The notes beneath the pieces were generated by a model that was not told where the DNA came from, did no database searches, and was given only the letters and a program-made list of their open reading frames with translations. This document shows, piece by piece, positions 1-9,200 of a stretch of DNA of 13,660 bases. Positions within the stretch are counted from its first letter, which is position 1, and each line of letters starts with the position of its first letter. Origin of the DNA: CAZBEA01 sp964490835. Its GTDB lineage: Bacteria > Patescibacteriota > Microgenomatia > Levybacterales > GWA1-39-11. The stretch covers positions 1 to 13,660 of the forward strand of contig CAZBEA010000022.1 of the NCBI GenBank assembly GCA_964490835.1, in the 5' to 3' direction. Made by a program: the position numbers and the translations under genes.

Positions 1-1
1 A

Positions 2-1132
2 GAGGCGTTTGAAGACGCCTATAATTACATGAAAAACGGTACGCTAATCCGGCAGGTTATTAACAAGATTAACGAGATCGATTTCAACAGATCCGAGGAT
101 CGACACATCTTCGGGGATATCTACGAACAGATTCTGAAAGATCTGCAAAGCGCTGGCAACGCAGGGGAGTACTATACACCGCGTGCTGTTACGCAGTTCA
201 TGGTGGACATGGTGGACCCCAAGTTAGGCGAGAAAATTCTCGACCCAGCATGCGGAACAGGTGGGTTCCTAACCTGTTCGATTGAGCACATTCGTCGCAA
301 GTACGTCAAGACGACCAAGGATGAAGAGAAGCTTCAACAGTCTATCCATGGTGTCGAGAAGAAACCGATGCCGCATCTGCTTTGTGTGACGAACATGCTC
401 TTGCATGATATTCAAGTGCCATCCCAAATCCGGCATGATAATACGCTGTCCAGGCCATTGAGAGACTATGGTCCTAAAGACCGAGTCGATGTTGTCGTAA
501 CCAACCCACCATTCGGTGGAATGGAAGAAGATGGCATCGAGCAGAACTTCCCGAAGCAATTTCAAACACGCGAGACGGCGGATCTGTTCTTGGTACTAAT
601 CAAGCACCTGCTCAAAGACGGTGGACGCGCGGCAATTGTGTTGCCGGATGGTACGTTATTCGGGGAGGGTGTGAAAACGCGCATCAAGGAAGAGCTATTG
701 ACCACCTGCAATCTGCACACGATTGTCAGGCTGCCCAACGGAGTATTCAATCCCTACACAGGCATCAAGACAAACTTGTTGTTCTTCGAAAAGGGACAGC
801 CGACGAAGACAGTCTGGTACTTTGAACACCCTTATCCCGACGGCTATAAATCGTACTCCAAGACGAAACCGATGAGGATTGAAGAGTTTGAGTCGGAGAA
901 GAAGTGGTGGGGCAAAAGGAAGGAAAGTGAATTTGCGTGGAAGGTGAGCTTCAAGGAGATTCAGGAGCGGGGTTTTAATCTGGATATCAAGAACCCAAAC
1001 CGCCCAGATGATGGCCCCGGTGATCCGGATCAACTCTTGGTGCAGTTCAAAGACCTTTTGCAGGACATGAACAAGACGCAAGCAAGCTTGCGCGACAGCC
1101 TTGCCCAATCCCTCTTGCACAACTTCAAATGA
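2..1132 (+). CDS. hsdM: Type I restriction-modification methyltransferase subunit HsdM (5' end outside window)
   Basis: This is the N6-adenine DNA methyltransferase subunit of a Type I restriction-modification system. With HsdS it forms the M2S methylase, which modifies adenines in a bipartite target using S-adenosylmethionine. The reading frame is open from base 2, and the first residues (EAFEDAYNYMKNGTLI) match the junction between the HsdM N-terminal helical domain and the catalytic domain. The ATG at 29 is therefore internal, and roughly the first 120-150 residues lie upstream of the window. Visible hallmarks are the pre-motif AGEYYTPRAV, SAM-binding motif I DPACGTGGF at 242-268, and catalytic motif IV NPPF at 503-514, all intact. 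The C-terminus is complete. The stop codon overlaps the hsdS start (ATGA at 1129-1132), so the two are translationally coupled. The family assignment is close to certain; the target sequence cannot be deduced. Confidence 0.96.
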   Translation, partial: EAFEDAYNYMKNGTLIRQVINKINEIDFNRSEDRHIFGDIYEQILKDLQSAGNAGEYYTPRAVTQFMVDMVDPKLGEKILDPACGTGGFLTCSIEHIRRKYVKTTKDEEKLQQSIHGVEKKPMPHLLCVTNMLLHDIQVPSQIRHDNTLSRPLRDYGPKDRVDVVVTNPPFGGMEEDGIEQNFPKQFQTRETADLFLVLIKHLLKDGGRAAIVLPDGTLFGEGVKTRIKEELLTTCNLHTIVRLPNGVFNPYTGIKTNLLFFEKGQPTKTVWYFEHPYPDGYKSYSKTKPMRIEEFESEKKWWGKRKESEFAWKVSFKEIQERGFNLDIKNPNRPDDGPGDPDQLLVQFKDLLQDMNKTQASLRDSLAQSLLHNFK

Positions 1133-2766
1133 CCACGAAGACCTTTCTCGAGAACTTCGGGTACATGGCTGATGCTCCGAATGGGATTGCCAAGCTTAGA
1201 CAACTCATTCTTCAACTCGCCGTCACAGGTAAACTTGTACCGCAGGATCCAAACGATGAACCGGCGGAGAAGTTGTTGGGGAAGATGACTCTTGACCCTC
1301 AGTACAATGGAAAGGCGATCACTGCAAACAAGATAGACCTCGAACTTCCGAGTACGTGGTTAATGGCTGCAATGGGGCAAGTCACGTCAAAGATCCACTA
1401 TGGATTCACGGCGTCCGCGAATGCAAACATGAAGGCAGTAAGACTTCTGCGGATTACAGATATCCAGAACGGCAAAGTGAATTGGGACACAGTACCGGGA
1501 TGTTCAATTGAGAAGGAGAAGGTCAGCGACTATAAGCTGTCATCTCGTGACATACTGATAGCACGAACAGGCGGAACAGTGGGCAAATCGTTCTTGATCG
1601 AGAGTGCGCCAGTTACGGCGGTATTTGCATCATATCTTATCCGGCTGGTTCCGTTCAGTAAGATATCAGAATACTATTTACGGTACTACCTTGACTCACC
1701 TCTTTATTGGCAACAACTTCATGCAAGTTGCCTTGGAACAGGACAACCCAACGTCAACGGCACAGCATTACGTCAACTTGCCGTTCCTCTCCCACCTCTC
1801 CCCGAGCAACACCGAATCGTCGCCAAAGTCGATGAGTTGATGAAGCTGTGTGATGAATTGGAAGAGCAGAAGAAGCGCAAGGCAGAGACTCGCGCCGCTC
1901 TGGGTAAGGCAGCACTAAATGAGCTTACCACGGCGAAGGAACCAAAGTTGTTTGCCAGATCTTGGCAACGCATTTCCGACCATTTCAACATCATCTTCGA
2001 CACTCCCGAAACCGTCAAAGACCTCCGTCAAGCCATTCTTCAACTCGCCGTCACAGGTAAACTTGTACCGCAGGATCCAAACGATGAACCGGCGGAGAAG
2101 TTGTTGGGGAAGATGACTCTTGACCCTCAGTACAATGGAAAGGCGATCACTGCAAACAAGATAGACCTCGAACTTCCGAGTACGTGGTTAATGGCTGCAA
2201 TGGGGCAAGTCACGTCAAAGATCCACTATGGATTCACGGCGTCCGCGAATGCAAACATGAAGGCAGTAAGACTTCTGCGGATTACAGATATCCAGAACGG
2301 CAAAGTGAATTGGGACACAGTACCGGGATGTTCAATTGAGAAGGAGAAGGTCAGCGACTATAAGCTGTCATCTCGTGACATACTGATAGCACGAACAGGC
2401 GGAACAGTGGGCAAATCGTTCTTGATCGAGAGTGCGCCAGTTACGGCGGTATTTGCATCATATCTTATCCGGCTGGTTCCGTTCAGTAAGATATCAGAAT
2501 ACTATTTACGGTACTACCTTGACTCACCTCTTTATTGGCAACAACTTCATGCAAGTTGCCTTGGAACAGGACAACCCAACGTCAACGGCACAGCATTACG
2601 TCAACTTGCCGTTCCTCTCCCACCTCTCCCCGAGCAACACCGAATCGTCGCCAAAGTCGATGAGTTGATGAAGCTGTGTGATGAATTGGACTCCCAACTC
2701 CGAACCTCTCAATCCTCCGCCGATCAGCTTTTCGATGCGGTTGTGGCGGGGATGATGAAGCAATAG
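1129..2766 (+). CDS. hsdS: Type I restriction-modification specificity subunit HsdS with two identical target-recognition domains
   Basis: HsdS is the DNA-recognition subunit that directs HsdM, and HsdR when present, to a bipartite target. The 545 residues show the classic layout: a conserved helix region (ILQLAVTGKLVPQ), TRD1, PLPPLPEQHRIVAKVDELM with a central coiled coil (EEQKKRKAETRAAL), then the same conserved region, TRD2 and a final coiled coil. Length is normal for a full HsdS. The unusual point is that residues 27-244 and 303-520 are identical and their DNA shows no mismatch. Ordinary HsdS proteins carry two different TRDs. Because the two TRDs bind in inverted orientation, identical TRDs predict a palindromic bipartite site (inference). 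The start at 1129 is set by ATGA coupling to hsdM; I see no strong Shine-Dalgarno sequence. No hsdR follows in the window. A collapsed or chimeric assembly would be the main alternative explanation for the duplication. Confidence 0.95.
   Translation: MTTKTFLENFGYMADAPNGIAKLRQLILQLAVTGKLVPQDPNDEPAEKLLGKMTLDPQYNGKAITANKIDLELPSTWLMAAMGQVTSKIHYGFTASANANMKAVRLLRITDIQNGKVNWDTVPGCSIEKEKVSDYKLSSRDILIARTGGTVGKSFLIESAPVTAVFASYLIRLVPFSKISEYYLRYYLDSPLYWQQLHASCLGTGQPNVNGTALRQLAVPLPPLPEQHRIVAKVDELMKLCDELEEQKKRKAETRAALGKAALNELTTAKEPKLFARSWQRISDHFNIIFDTPETVKDLRQAILQLAVTGKLVPQDPNDEPAEKLLGKMTLDPQYNGKAITANKIDLELPSTWLMAAMGQVTSKIHYGFTASANANMKAVRLLRITDIQNGKVNWDTVPGCSIEKEKVSDYKLSSRDILIARTGGTVGKSFLIESAPVTAVFASYLIRLVPFSKISEYYLRYYLDSPLYWQQLHASCLGTGQPNVNGTALRQLAVPLPPLPEQHRIVAKVDELMKLCDELDSQLRTSQSSADQLFDAVVAGMMKQ
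1206..1862 (+). repeat. 657-bp perfect direct repeat, copy 1 (hsdS TRD1 half)
   Basis: I compared this stretch with 2034-2690 by eye, block by block, and found no mismatch over 657 bp. The offset is 828 bp, an exact multiple of three, so both copies are read in the same hsdS frame. The copy begins in the conserved region just before ILQLAV, spans the whole TRD and ends in the DELMKLCDEL helix. Sequence diverges immediately outside both borders. Confidence 0.97.
2034..2690 (+). repeat. 657-bp perfect direct repeat, copy 2 (hsdS TRD2 half)
   Basis: Second copy of the hsdS-internal repeat, identical to 1206-1862. It is separated from copy 1 by 171 bp of unique sequence encoding the central coiled-coil spacer. 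Homologous recombination between copies would remove 828 bp in frame and leave a 269-residue half-HsdS. The absence of silent differences points to a recent duplication or gene conversion. Confidence 0.97.
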
Positions 2767-2770
2767 CATA

Positions 2771-3547
2771 ATGTCAGCATCTCTGAGAGCACATATCAAT
2801 CCAGAACTCCTAGTTTGGGGCCGACGGTCAGCACGTATGACGGTTGATCGCGCGCTGCGGATGCTCCTGCTGGTGATTATTTGGGCGGCTTCAGTGACTG
2901 TTTGTAGTTCGCAGGACATGGAAGTGTATGATGTGAATAAGTATGGCCTCACAAGCTCATTTCCAAGCATTGTTATTGATGAGAACACTACAACTGGCGA
3001 TTATGAGGTATTTTCGGTAGATACGATTGGACTGTGCAAGATTAACCCTGATAAGATAGTCACGTCTGATGAATTCACAGGAACTTGGAGGGTGTACCGA
3101 GTCAGCGATTTCGGACTGCGAGACTTGTTCCCAGTAGAAGAGGCTGAGCAGCAAGGAGATCGCGCCGTGCACATCTATGATGTCGGCGAATTTGGTTTGC
3201 GCGACATATTTCCGTCATCCATTATTCAGAAAAACACGACGACCGGCGAAGTTGAAGTCTATGACGTCGGTCAGTACGGTCTTAAGGGCATCTTTCCCAA
3301 AGAAGTCATTCGAACCAGAAAAGATGGTTATGAAGTCTATAAAGTTGGCGATTACGGTTTGCGAGAGTTGTTGCCAGACCGAGTTGTTAAGGTTGTTGAA
3401 TCAGAATCGGTGTTTGGCCTCATTCTGCTGCCGACGATTCCCAAAGTAGTTTATGATGTGAATCATCCCTTAGTCAAACGGATTCGCGAATCCCGGATAT
3501 TAAACAAAAGGCAGAGCCCTGAGGAAGAATTGTTGCGAAGCAAGTAG
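2771..3547 (+). CDS. Exported or membrane-anchored protein with ~28-residue YDVxxYGL tandem repeats, function unknown
   Basis: I do not recognise a family. The 258-residue reading begins 4 bp after the hsdS stop, suggesting co-transcription, but the start is uncertain. ATGs at 2837 and 2861 are alternatives, and 2837 would give a typical signal peptide: an arginine-containing N-region followed by the hydrophobic core MLLLVIIWAASVTV (residues 31-44). A cysteine follows at 45, but the -1 residue is valine, so a lipobox is doubtful; cleavage near 46-47 is plausible. From residue 51 to about 210 the protein consists of six repeats with the consensus EVYDVxxYGLrxiFPxxvi. Their key aromatic residues sit at 53, 81, 109, 136, 164 and 190, a period of 26-28. 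A degenerate seventh unit (VVYDVNHPL) surrounds Tyr228. The C-terminus is charged (KRIRESRILNKRQ). The repeats suggest a solenoid or multi-unit binding surface outside the cytoplasm; that is inference. Confidence 0.75.
   Translation: MSASLRAHINPELLVWGRRSARMTVDRALRMLLLVIIWAASVTVCSSQDMEVYDVNKYGLTSSFPSIVIDENTTTGDYEVFSVDTIGLCKINPDKIVTSDEFTGTWRVYRVSDFGLRDLFPVEEAEQQGDRAVHIYDVGEFGLRDIFPSSIIQKNTTTGEVEVYDVGQYGLKGIFPKEVIRTRKDGYEVYKVGDYGLRELLPDRVVKVVESESVFGLILLPTIPKVVYDVNHPLVKRIRESRILNKRQSPEEELLRSK
2921..3400 (+). repeat. Tandem protein-coding repeats (six units of about 84 bp)
   Basis: These bases encode the six YDVxxYGL units. The units have diverged at both DNA and protein level, so they are old rather than a recent slippage expansion. 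Conserved positions are an aromatic residue, a valine two residues later, an aromatic-Gly-Leu triplet and often Phe-Pro four residues after that. Several units end in an acidic/Thr-Gly linker (NTTTGD, NTTTGE). Confidence 0.8.
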
Positions 3548-3560
3548 TTCAATGCAACTT

Positions 3561-3566
3561 AGGGGA
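3561..3566 (+). promoter_or_regulatory. Ribosome binding site
   Basis: An AGGGGA hexamer lies 8 bases before the ATG at 3575 and supports that start for the zinc-ribbon membrane protein. Confidence 0.6.
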
Positions 3567-3574
3567 TCATTCAA

Positions 3575-6004
3575 ATGAGCGGGGAAACTTCAACCCAAAT
3601 AATTCAGTGTCCCACGTGTGGTGTTCAAAATAGAATTCCCAGGACAACCGAGGTCATGCGTGTCAGCTGCTTTCATTGCAGATCGGCATTTTGGGTGAAC
3701 AGGCACAAACACTTACTACATCGACTTCGACGGAACTCGTCTTACATTCTTGTTGTTGTAGGCGTTCTAGTTGTCTTTCTGGGCTATTGGTTCTATTCAA
3801 ATGGCTCGCCTTGGCCACGAGGGAGCAAATGGATTACTATATCGTACGGCGGCCTTGTAGATGGATCTGTTATTACGCACAACGGCGAAACTGTCGAAGA
3901 AGTTATTGCCAAACTTTCAGCCAATTCAGACAACTTAGATGGACTGGTTCAGCCATATCTTGAACCATTCTCTTTGTTGTGTCACGATGTGTTGTTAGCT
4001 GAACAAGGCCCTGACTCAGTGCCGCTTATAAATATCCTCTTGAATTACCTACCGAATGCCGAAGTGCCGGCGTGGGTAGCTCTCGCAAGGGAAGGCCATT
4101 TTCAGATTTACTACAATCAAGAGAAAATTCGTGTCTTTATCCATGGGATAGATGCTGAGACCGCTCTAGCCAAACATCTAGGGATTATCCGCCATCCTCT
4201 ACGAAGTATTCTTGAATCCAGTGGTATCACAATTCAAACTATCGAAACTTACGTATTCACTAACAGCTATGCGTCTCAGACCATCAAACTAAACGTTGTG
4301 CCGCTTCAGCTGAAAACAGTAGACCTCACGCTTGATCCAACCCTGCAAATTCCCAATCTTGCAGGCATATCTGACCTCCTGGATGTTGGCGTCAGACTCG
4401 AAGCCGTTGAAGTGGACGACGACGACAATCTACACTTCTACGGACATAAAGATTCTACTCAGACTTTGGCTGGATTCCCGCTGTCTCTGTCAGATCTGGC
4501 AGTTGCTTACAGGGCAGTTTTCCATTGCGGGAAAAATGAGCCATATATTAGTCTCGACCAACACGAAGACAATAGGTACGCAAAAGTCAACTTTGGAGGT
4601 CTCCTCGAAGATACCCGCATTGGTCATGTTGTTCTTGAAGCCGACAAATTGTTCAAGACGATGAGTACAGGGATTGACCCTAATACTCATAAGATAATGA
4701 AGGACTCGATCTCGGGCCGCATTCCTGGATTTGTGACAGAAGACGACAGGTCTTTTCTTGATGCAGAGACTGGCCACGTGCAAATTCGGTATTGGTTCTA
4801 TCCCGATTCGATTGGGACAGTGACTGATGGCGAGATAGGCGCAATTTTATCACACCGCTTTATTGCGGATGTTGAGCGAACCGATAAAGACCTAAAAGTT
4901 GGGGCTGCGACTAGAAAAACAATCGATCATCTCAACGCCAATTACGCTGACTACAGTACAATATTGCTCCCCTATCGCGAATTGGATGTGGTCGGACGGC
5001 TGATTGCCCTTTTTTCGTGGCTACAGTCTATGAATATGAATTCACGAATCGACTTAGACGCATTTCTTGCAGTGCCCGTGCCTGCATTTGATACACCAGA
5101 CTCAACAAAGAAAATGTTAGCAATCGCATCAGTGGCCAACCCCTCAAGTGTTCGCTTGAATGAAACAAACGTCTCACAATACACACGGGTTGCCTATGCA
5201 TCACCATTGATCGACAAATACGGCGCTGGCTCGACTGATAGTACAATCATCGACAACATGCTTCGCCGAGTGAGCAATCTCGACAATTCAATCTTTGCCC
5301 CTCAATATTTCAAAGAGCTTGACTCAACAGCATCATCACTAGAGTATCAGATCAAGAAATCTGAGAGCGCTTTAAACGTAATGGAATCCAGAATTTCTGA
5401 ACTTAGTATGAGGATTACGTTGGGAAAAGTGGAGCACATAGATGAGCACAATTTGCTTGTTGATGACTATAATAGAATGGCAAGAAAACTCAAATCGCTT
5501 GTTGACCGTTACAACACTCTCGCCAACAAGATCAACGCTATCAATCTTAAACAAGGGTTCAATGTCAGTATTGGTGGAGGTATTAACCTTCGATCGGGTG
5601 ACATTAAGTCAGTTGTTCAGAACAAGCAAAACCTCAGGTTGATCGAGTTAAGGAATAGTAAAACGTCATTTCTCTTAGAAAATCGCATTGAAGCAGGAAA
5701 TGGATGGTTACGAAATCAGTCTAATCCTGGTCGTATTGCCTCAAGTAACTTATCAGTTACACAATGGCTACGCTCTTCCGGTGATATCAAAGAATCAGCG
5801 AAGTCACTCGATAGCAAACAAGTTAAGTATTCATTTGTTGACACACCACTGTCGTGGAAGGTTGAAGCAGCCAATACGCACATATATAGGTCTGTGGAGT
5901 TTTCTCGCCAAAGCAACGAACTTCGTGTGCACGAATCTTTACTTTCAGAGCGAATACTGTCAGCCAAGCGCGCTGACTCCCGTACTTACACTTTTTACCA
6001 CTGA
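3575..6004 (+). CDS. Membrane-anchored zinc-ribbon protein with C-terminal coiled coil, function unknown
   Basis: An 809-residue protein of unknown function. The N-terminus holds a zinc-ribbon-like motif with two Cys-x2-Cys pairs (CPTC at 12-15, CFHC at 32-35), resembling short MJ0042/DUF-type ribbons. A basic stretch (RHKHLLHRLRR) and one transmembrane helix at about 55-74 follow, so the ribbon should be cytoplasmic and the remaining ~730 residues extracytoplasmic. The middle carries blocks such as AKVNFGGLLEDTRIGHVVLE at about 336 and YWFYPDSI at about 406. From memory these recall Planctomycete proteins of the DUF1598 kind, but I cannot verify that. Residues ~578-660 form a predicted coiled coil (SLEYQIKKSESALNVMESRI and downstream heptads). 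The start is supported by AGGGGA at 3561-3566. It lies 27 bp after the repeat-protein gene and probably shares its transcript. A role as a sensor or envelope effector in the island is speculative. Confidence 0.85.
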   Translation: MSGETSTQIIQCPTCGVQNRIPRTTEVMRVSCFHCRSAFWVNRHKHLLHRLRRNSSYILVVVGVLVVFLGYWFYSNGSPWPRGSKWITISYGGLVDGSVITHNGETVEEVIAKLSANSDNLDGLVQPYLEPFSLLCHDVLLAEQGPDSVPLINILLNYLPNAEVPAWVALAREGHFQIYYNQEKIRVFIHGIDAETALAKHLGIIRHPLRSILESSGITIQTIETYVFTNSYASQTIKLNVVPLQLKTVDLTLDPTLQIPNLAGISDLLDVGVRLEAVEVDDDDNLHFYGHKDSTQTLAGFPLSLSDLAVAYRAVFHCGKNEPYISLDQHEDNRYAKVNFGGLLEDTRIGHVVLEADKLFKTMSTGIDPNTHKIMKDSISGRIPGFVTEDDRSFLDAETGHVQIRYWFYPDSIGTVTDGEIGAILSHRFIADVERTDKDLKVGAATRKTIDHLNANYADYSTILLPYRELDVVGRLIALFSWLQSMNMNSRIDLDAFLAVPVPAFDTPDSTKKMLAIASVANPSSVRLNETNVSQYTRVAYASPLIDKYGAGSTDSTIIDNMLRRVSNLDNSIFAPQYFKELDSTASSLEYQIKKSESALNVMESRISELSMRITLGKVEHIDEHNLLVDDYNRMARKLKSLVDRYNTLANKINAINLKQGFNVSIGGGINLRSGDIKSVVQNKQNLRLIELRNSKTSFLLENRIEAGNGWLRNQSNPGRIASSNLSVTQWLRSSGDIKESAKSLDSKQVKYSFVDTPLSWKVEAANTHIYRSVEFSRQSNELRVHESLLSERILSAKRADSRTYTFYH

Positions 6005-6230
6005 TACATACAGGGGTAGCGACAAAGTGATGCCCGAAGCATTGCGGCGCTGCGGTTCTGGTCTAGCCCGACAAGTAATTGGTCAAGTCACGATATCAGC
6101 ACCATTTTTTTCATCAGACTTCACTGTCAGTCGGTGAAGAACGAAACCCAAGAATCCAAAGTCAAGCACGAGAGATGTTCGATGAGAATGCTAAGTAAGA
6201 TCGGGTAGGCTAACCAAGCAAGGTGCAATA
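6005..6230 (+). other. Intergenic gap before the helicase gene
   Basis: 226 bp without a supported gene. It contains a T-run at about 6104-6111 and a short inverted repeat, CTTCAC at 6119-6124 and GTGAAG at 6134-6139 with a 9-base loop, which is too weak to name as terminator or operator. No clear -35/-10 pair was found. The gap suggests that the helicase gene has its own promoter. Confidence 0.4.
6220..6225 (+). promoter_or_regulatory. Ribosome binding site
   Basis: An AAGGTG sequence lies 5 bases before the ATG at 6231 and supports the start of the helicase-nuclease gene. Confidence 0.6.
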
Positions 6231-9200
6231 ATGTCAACTAAGACTACGTCATATGACGAGAAAGTCGCGAAGGCGATCCAAGATGCACGGCAACGACTAC
6301 TTGATTTGTCGCGTCGAAATCGAATGATAAATTATCGCCAAAGAAAGACTTGGACGCTTCAAATAATCGACGAGCTGCCAGCGGAGGTCTATGACATTCT
6401 GGTGCTTCGCGAACAAGCAATGCAATTCAAACCAACCGCAGCAAAGCTGTCTAGCTCAAAAAAGACAGTTGTTGATTTAGCGAACGATCTGATTGAAGAG
6501 TTTGGCGTTGATGAATCAGAGCTATGGACGCTTTCTGACCCCATTAGCGAAATAGAATCCCGCCATACAGACAGGTTCCTTCAAACAAAGATGGAAGCAG
6601 AACATCTACAAAAGAGACTATTTCGAATATCGAACACCGCAAAAGCGTTCTTTGAAGAACAAGGATATTCAATTCTCTACTTGGCGACAGGGTTTCTAAC
6701 TTGGCGCGAAGCAGAATCAAGCGACATCACAAACACATCGCCACTCATACTTATCCCAGTTGAACTAACTCGCGCTCGGGCGGGAGCATCATACAAACTC
6801 ACTTGGACCGGTGATGAAATATTTACGAACGTCTCGCTAAAAGAAAAACTAAAAGAACAAAATGTCGATCTTCCTGAATTCATAATGCCAGAAGAAAAAC
6901 TAGGAATCGACGGCTATTTCAAGGCAGTGCAGCAGGCAGTACGAGGTAAAGTAAACTGGTCTGTTGGAGAGGACCTTCTTTTGGATTTCTTTAGTTTTGC
7001 GAAATTTGTAATGTGGAAGGATCTTGATGAGACAAATTGGCGCGAAAATGAAAAGCCACACAATCATCTCGTTTTACACGAGGTCTTTACGGGGAGGACA
7101 GAAGCATCATTAGCCCCAGAATTGCCCGAGCAACAAATAGACGAAAAGCTAAAAAGTCGCGATACACATCATGTGGTTGATGCGGATCCATCGCAAATAT
7201 GTGTGATAGAGGCAATCAAAGCTGGCGGCAACCTTGTTGTTGAAGGCCCTCCGGGAACAGGTAAGAGCCAAACAATTGTAAATACCATCGCTGAGCTTCT
7301 TGCACAAGGAAAGCGCGTACTGTTTGTCAGCGAGAAAATGGCAGCATTAGAGGTTGTTAAACGAAGGCTTGATGAAGCGGGAATTGGACTTTTCTGTCTC
7401 GAATTGCATAGTCACAAAACCAAGAAGAAGTCATTTATTGATGCGCTAAATTTGACCTTAGAATCTGCGAAACCCGGACATCTCGGGTCAACCTATGAGT
7501 ATGATGATATTGAGCGTCAAAAAGCAGAACTAAACAGCTTTGCCGAGGTACTTCGAACACCAATAGGAAATGCTAAACTAACCCCTTATCGCTTATACTC
7601 GATTGCCGAAAAATCACGAAGGTATTTTGACTCATCCAACCGAGAAGCAATAAAAACATGGATGGGAAATGCTTCCGAAATGTCGCATGAAGACATAAGA
7701 AAAGCGCACAGAAGTCTCGCGTTGCTTGCAGACCAAATTCGTCAGATGCATCCGTTAGGAAAACATCCGTGGGCGGCAACATGTCCCACAAGCATTGTGT
7801 TAGCAGCTGATGTACACGAAACAGAATCTCAGATTGGTCTTCTAATAAAGCACCTTGATCAGCTGGAGAGCAGGATAAACGAGCTAGTTTCGGAGGTTGG
7901 AATTAGCACGCCATTGAATGCCAAGGAAACGCAGCGGTCACTTGTCGCAGCGCGTGTGGTCATGGAATCGGAGCCCAATGACATTGCAGTGCTCACAAAT
8001 AACGAATGGAATAAGCCTAACGAAGCGGCTCAGCAACTAATTCATATACTGGAATCTTATCAAGCAAGGGAGAGAGAATTAGAAACGAAGTTTAGATTAA
8101 GCGACTTTTCGCAGCAGCCTTCACATTCCCTCGATCAATTTAGACAAGAAGCCGCAAAACCCCTACATGCATTTCGGCCATCCTACTGGAAGTCTAGAGC
8201 TACTCTAAGAAATCTTTACATTGTTCGACCACCCAAAGGCTCAAGCGAAATCATTGCAGACTATGAAAAACTAATTGAATGCATAAGCATGCGAAACCAA
8301 ATTATCGAAGAAGATAATCAGGGTAAGGCTTTATTTGGTTCGCATTGGAAGGGGCTTGATGGCGATACGCAACGATTGCGTGAATTTTCAAATTGGATTG
8401 TGTCATTTCGGAAAGACATTTTATCCAAGGTACTAACCAATGAAGCAATTCATGTTGTCTCAAACGGGGTGTCGCGTTCGGACATTAAGTCAGTAATTGA
8501 TCAAATTGCAGGTTCAATTGACCTTCTATACGTTGAAATTGAGAAGCTGCGTGAAATCGTCAAGTTTGAGTGGTCGCTCTTAGAAGCAACAAATATCGAC
8601 GATTGCGATTTCACAAAGCTTCGGCACAAACTCATGGTTTGGTTAGCACGTATTGATCTGTTGATGGAGTGGTCGCGATATACGCGAATCAGAGACGAAT
8701 CGGAATTTCAGAAACTTGGAAGCATTCTTGAACTTATTGAGTGCGGAGAACTTTCAATTCCTGATGATTTTGTCCCGGCGTTTGACCTTTCATTTAGTAC
8801 CAGCCTCCTCGACAAAACGATCCGGGCAAATAAAACATTGGCAAACTTTTCCGCTGAAGTCCACGGCGGCAGAATCCGTGATTTCCGAAAACTTGACAAG
8901 GACATACTAAGACTAAACAAGAGTAGATTGACAAATAAGCTATTCGAGAACCTGCCTAATATTGAAACAACAAGGCGAGGAGACGATGCATTCCGACTCT
9001 TGAAACACGAACTTGGCAAGAAGCAAAGACACGTTCCAATACGGTCGCTACTTTCGAAATGTGGGCAGATTATTCAGCAAATAAAGCCGTGTTTTATGAT
9101 GAGTCCGCTGTCAGTTGCTCAGTTTATTGACCCCAAAGGATTAAAGTTTGACGTCGTTCTCTTTGATGAGGCAAGTCAAGTACGAACTGAAGATGCTTTA

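Noticed and set aside
1604..1840. Duplicate 78-residue frames here and at 2432-2668
   Set aside because: They are identical only because they lie in another frame of the hsdS direct repeat; no independent coding evidence.
2921..3400. CRISPR-like or recent DNA tandem repeat
   Set aside because: The periodicity is at protein level with diverged DNA; there are no identical repeats separated by unique spacers.
5688..6137. 149-residue frame overlapping the end of the zinc-ribbon protein
   Set aside because: Most of it is an alternate reading of the established gene, and the part beyond position 6004 shows no protein-like features.
6119..6139. Short inverted repeat as a terminator or operator before the helicase gene
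   Set aside because: The 6-bp stem with a 9-base loop lacks a following T-run and is likely to occur by chance.
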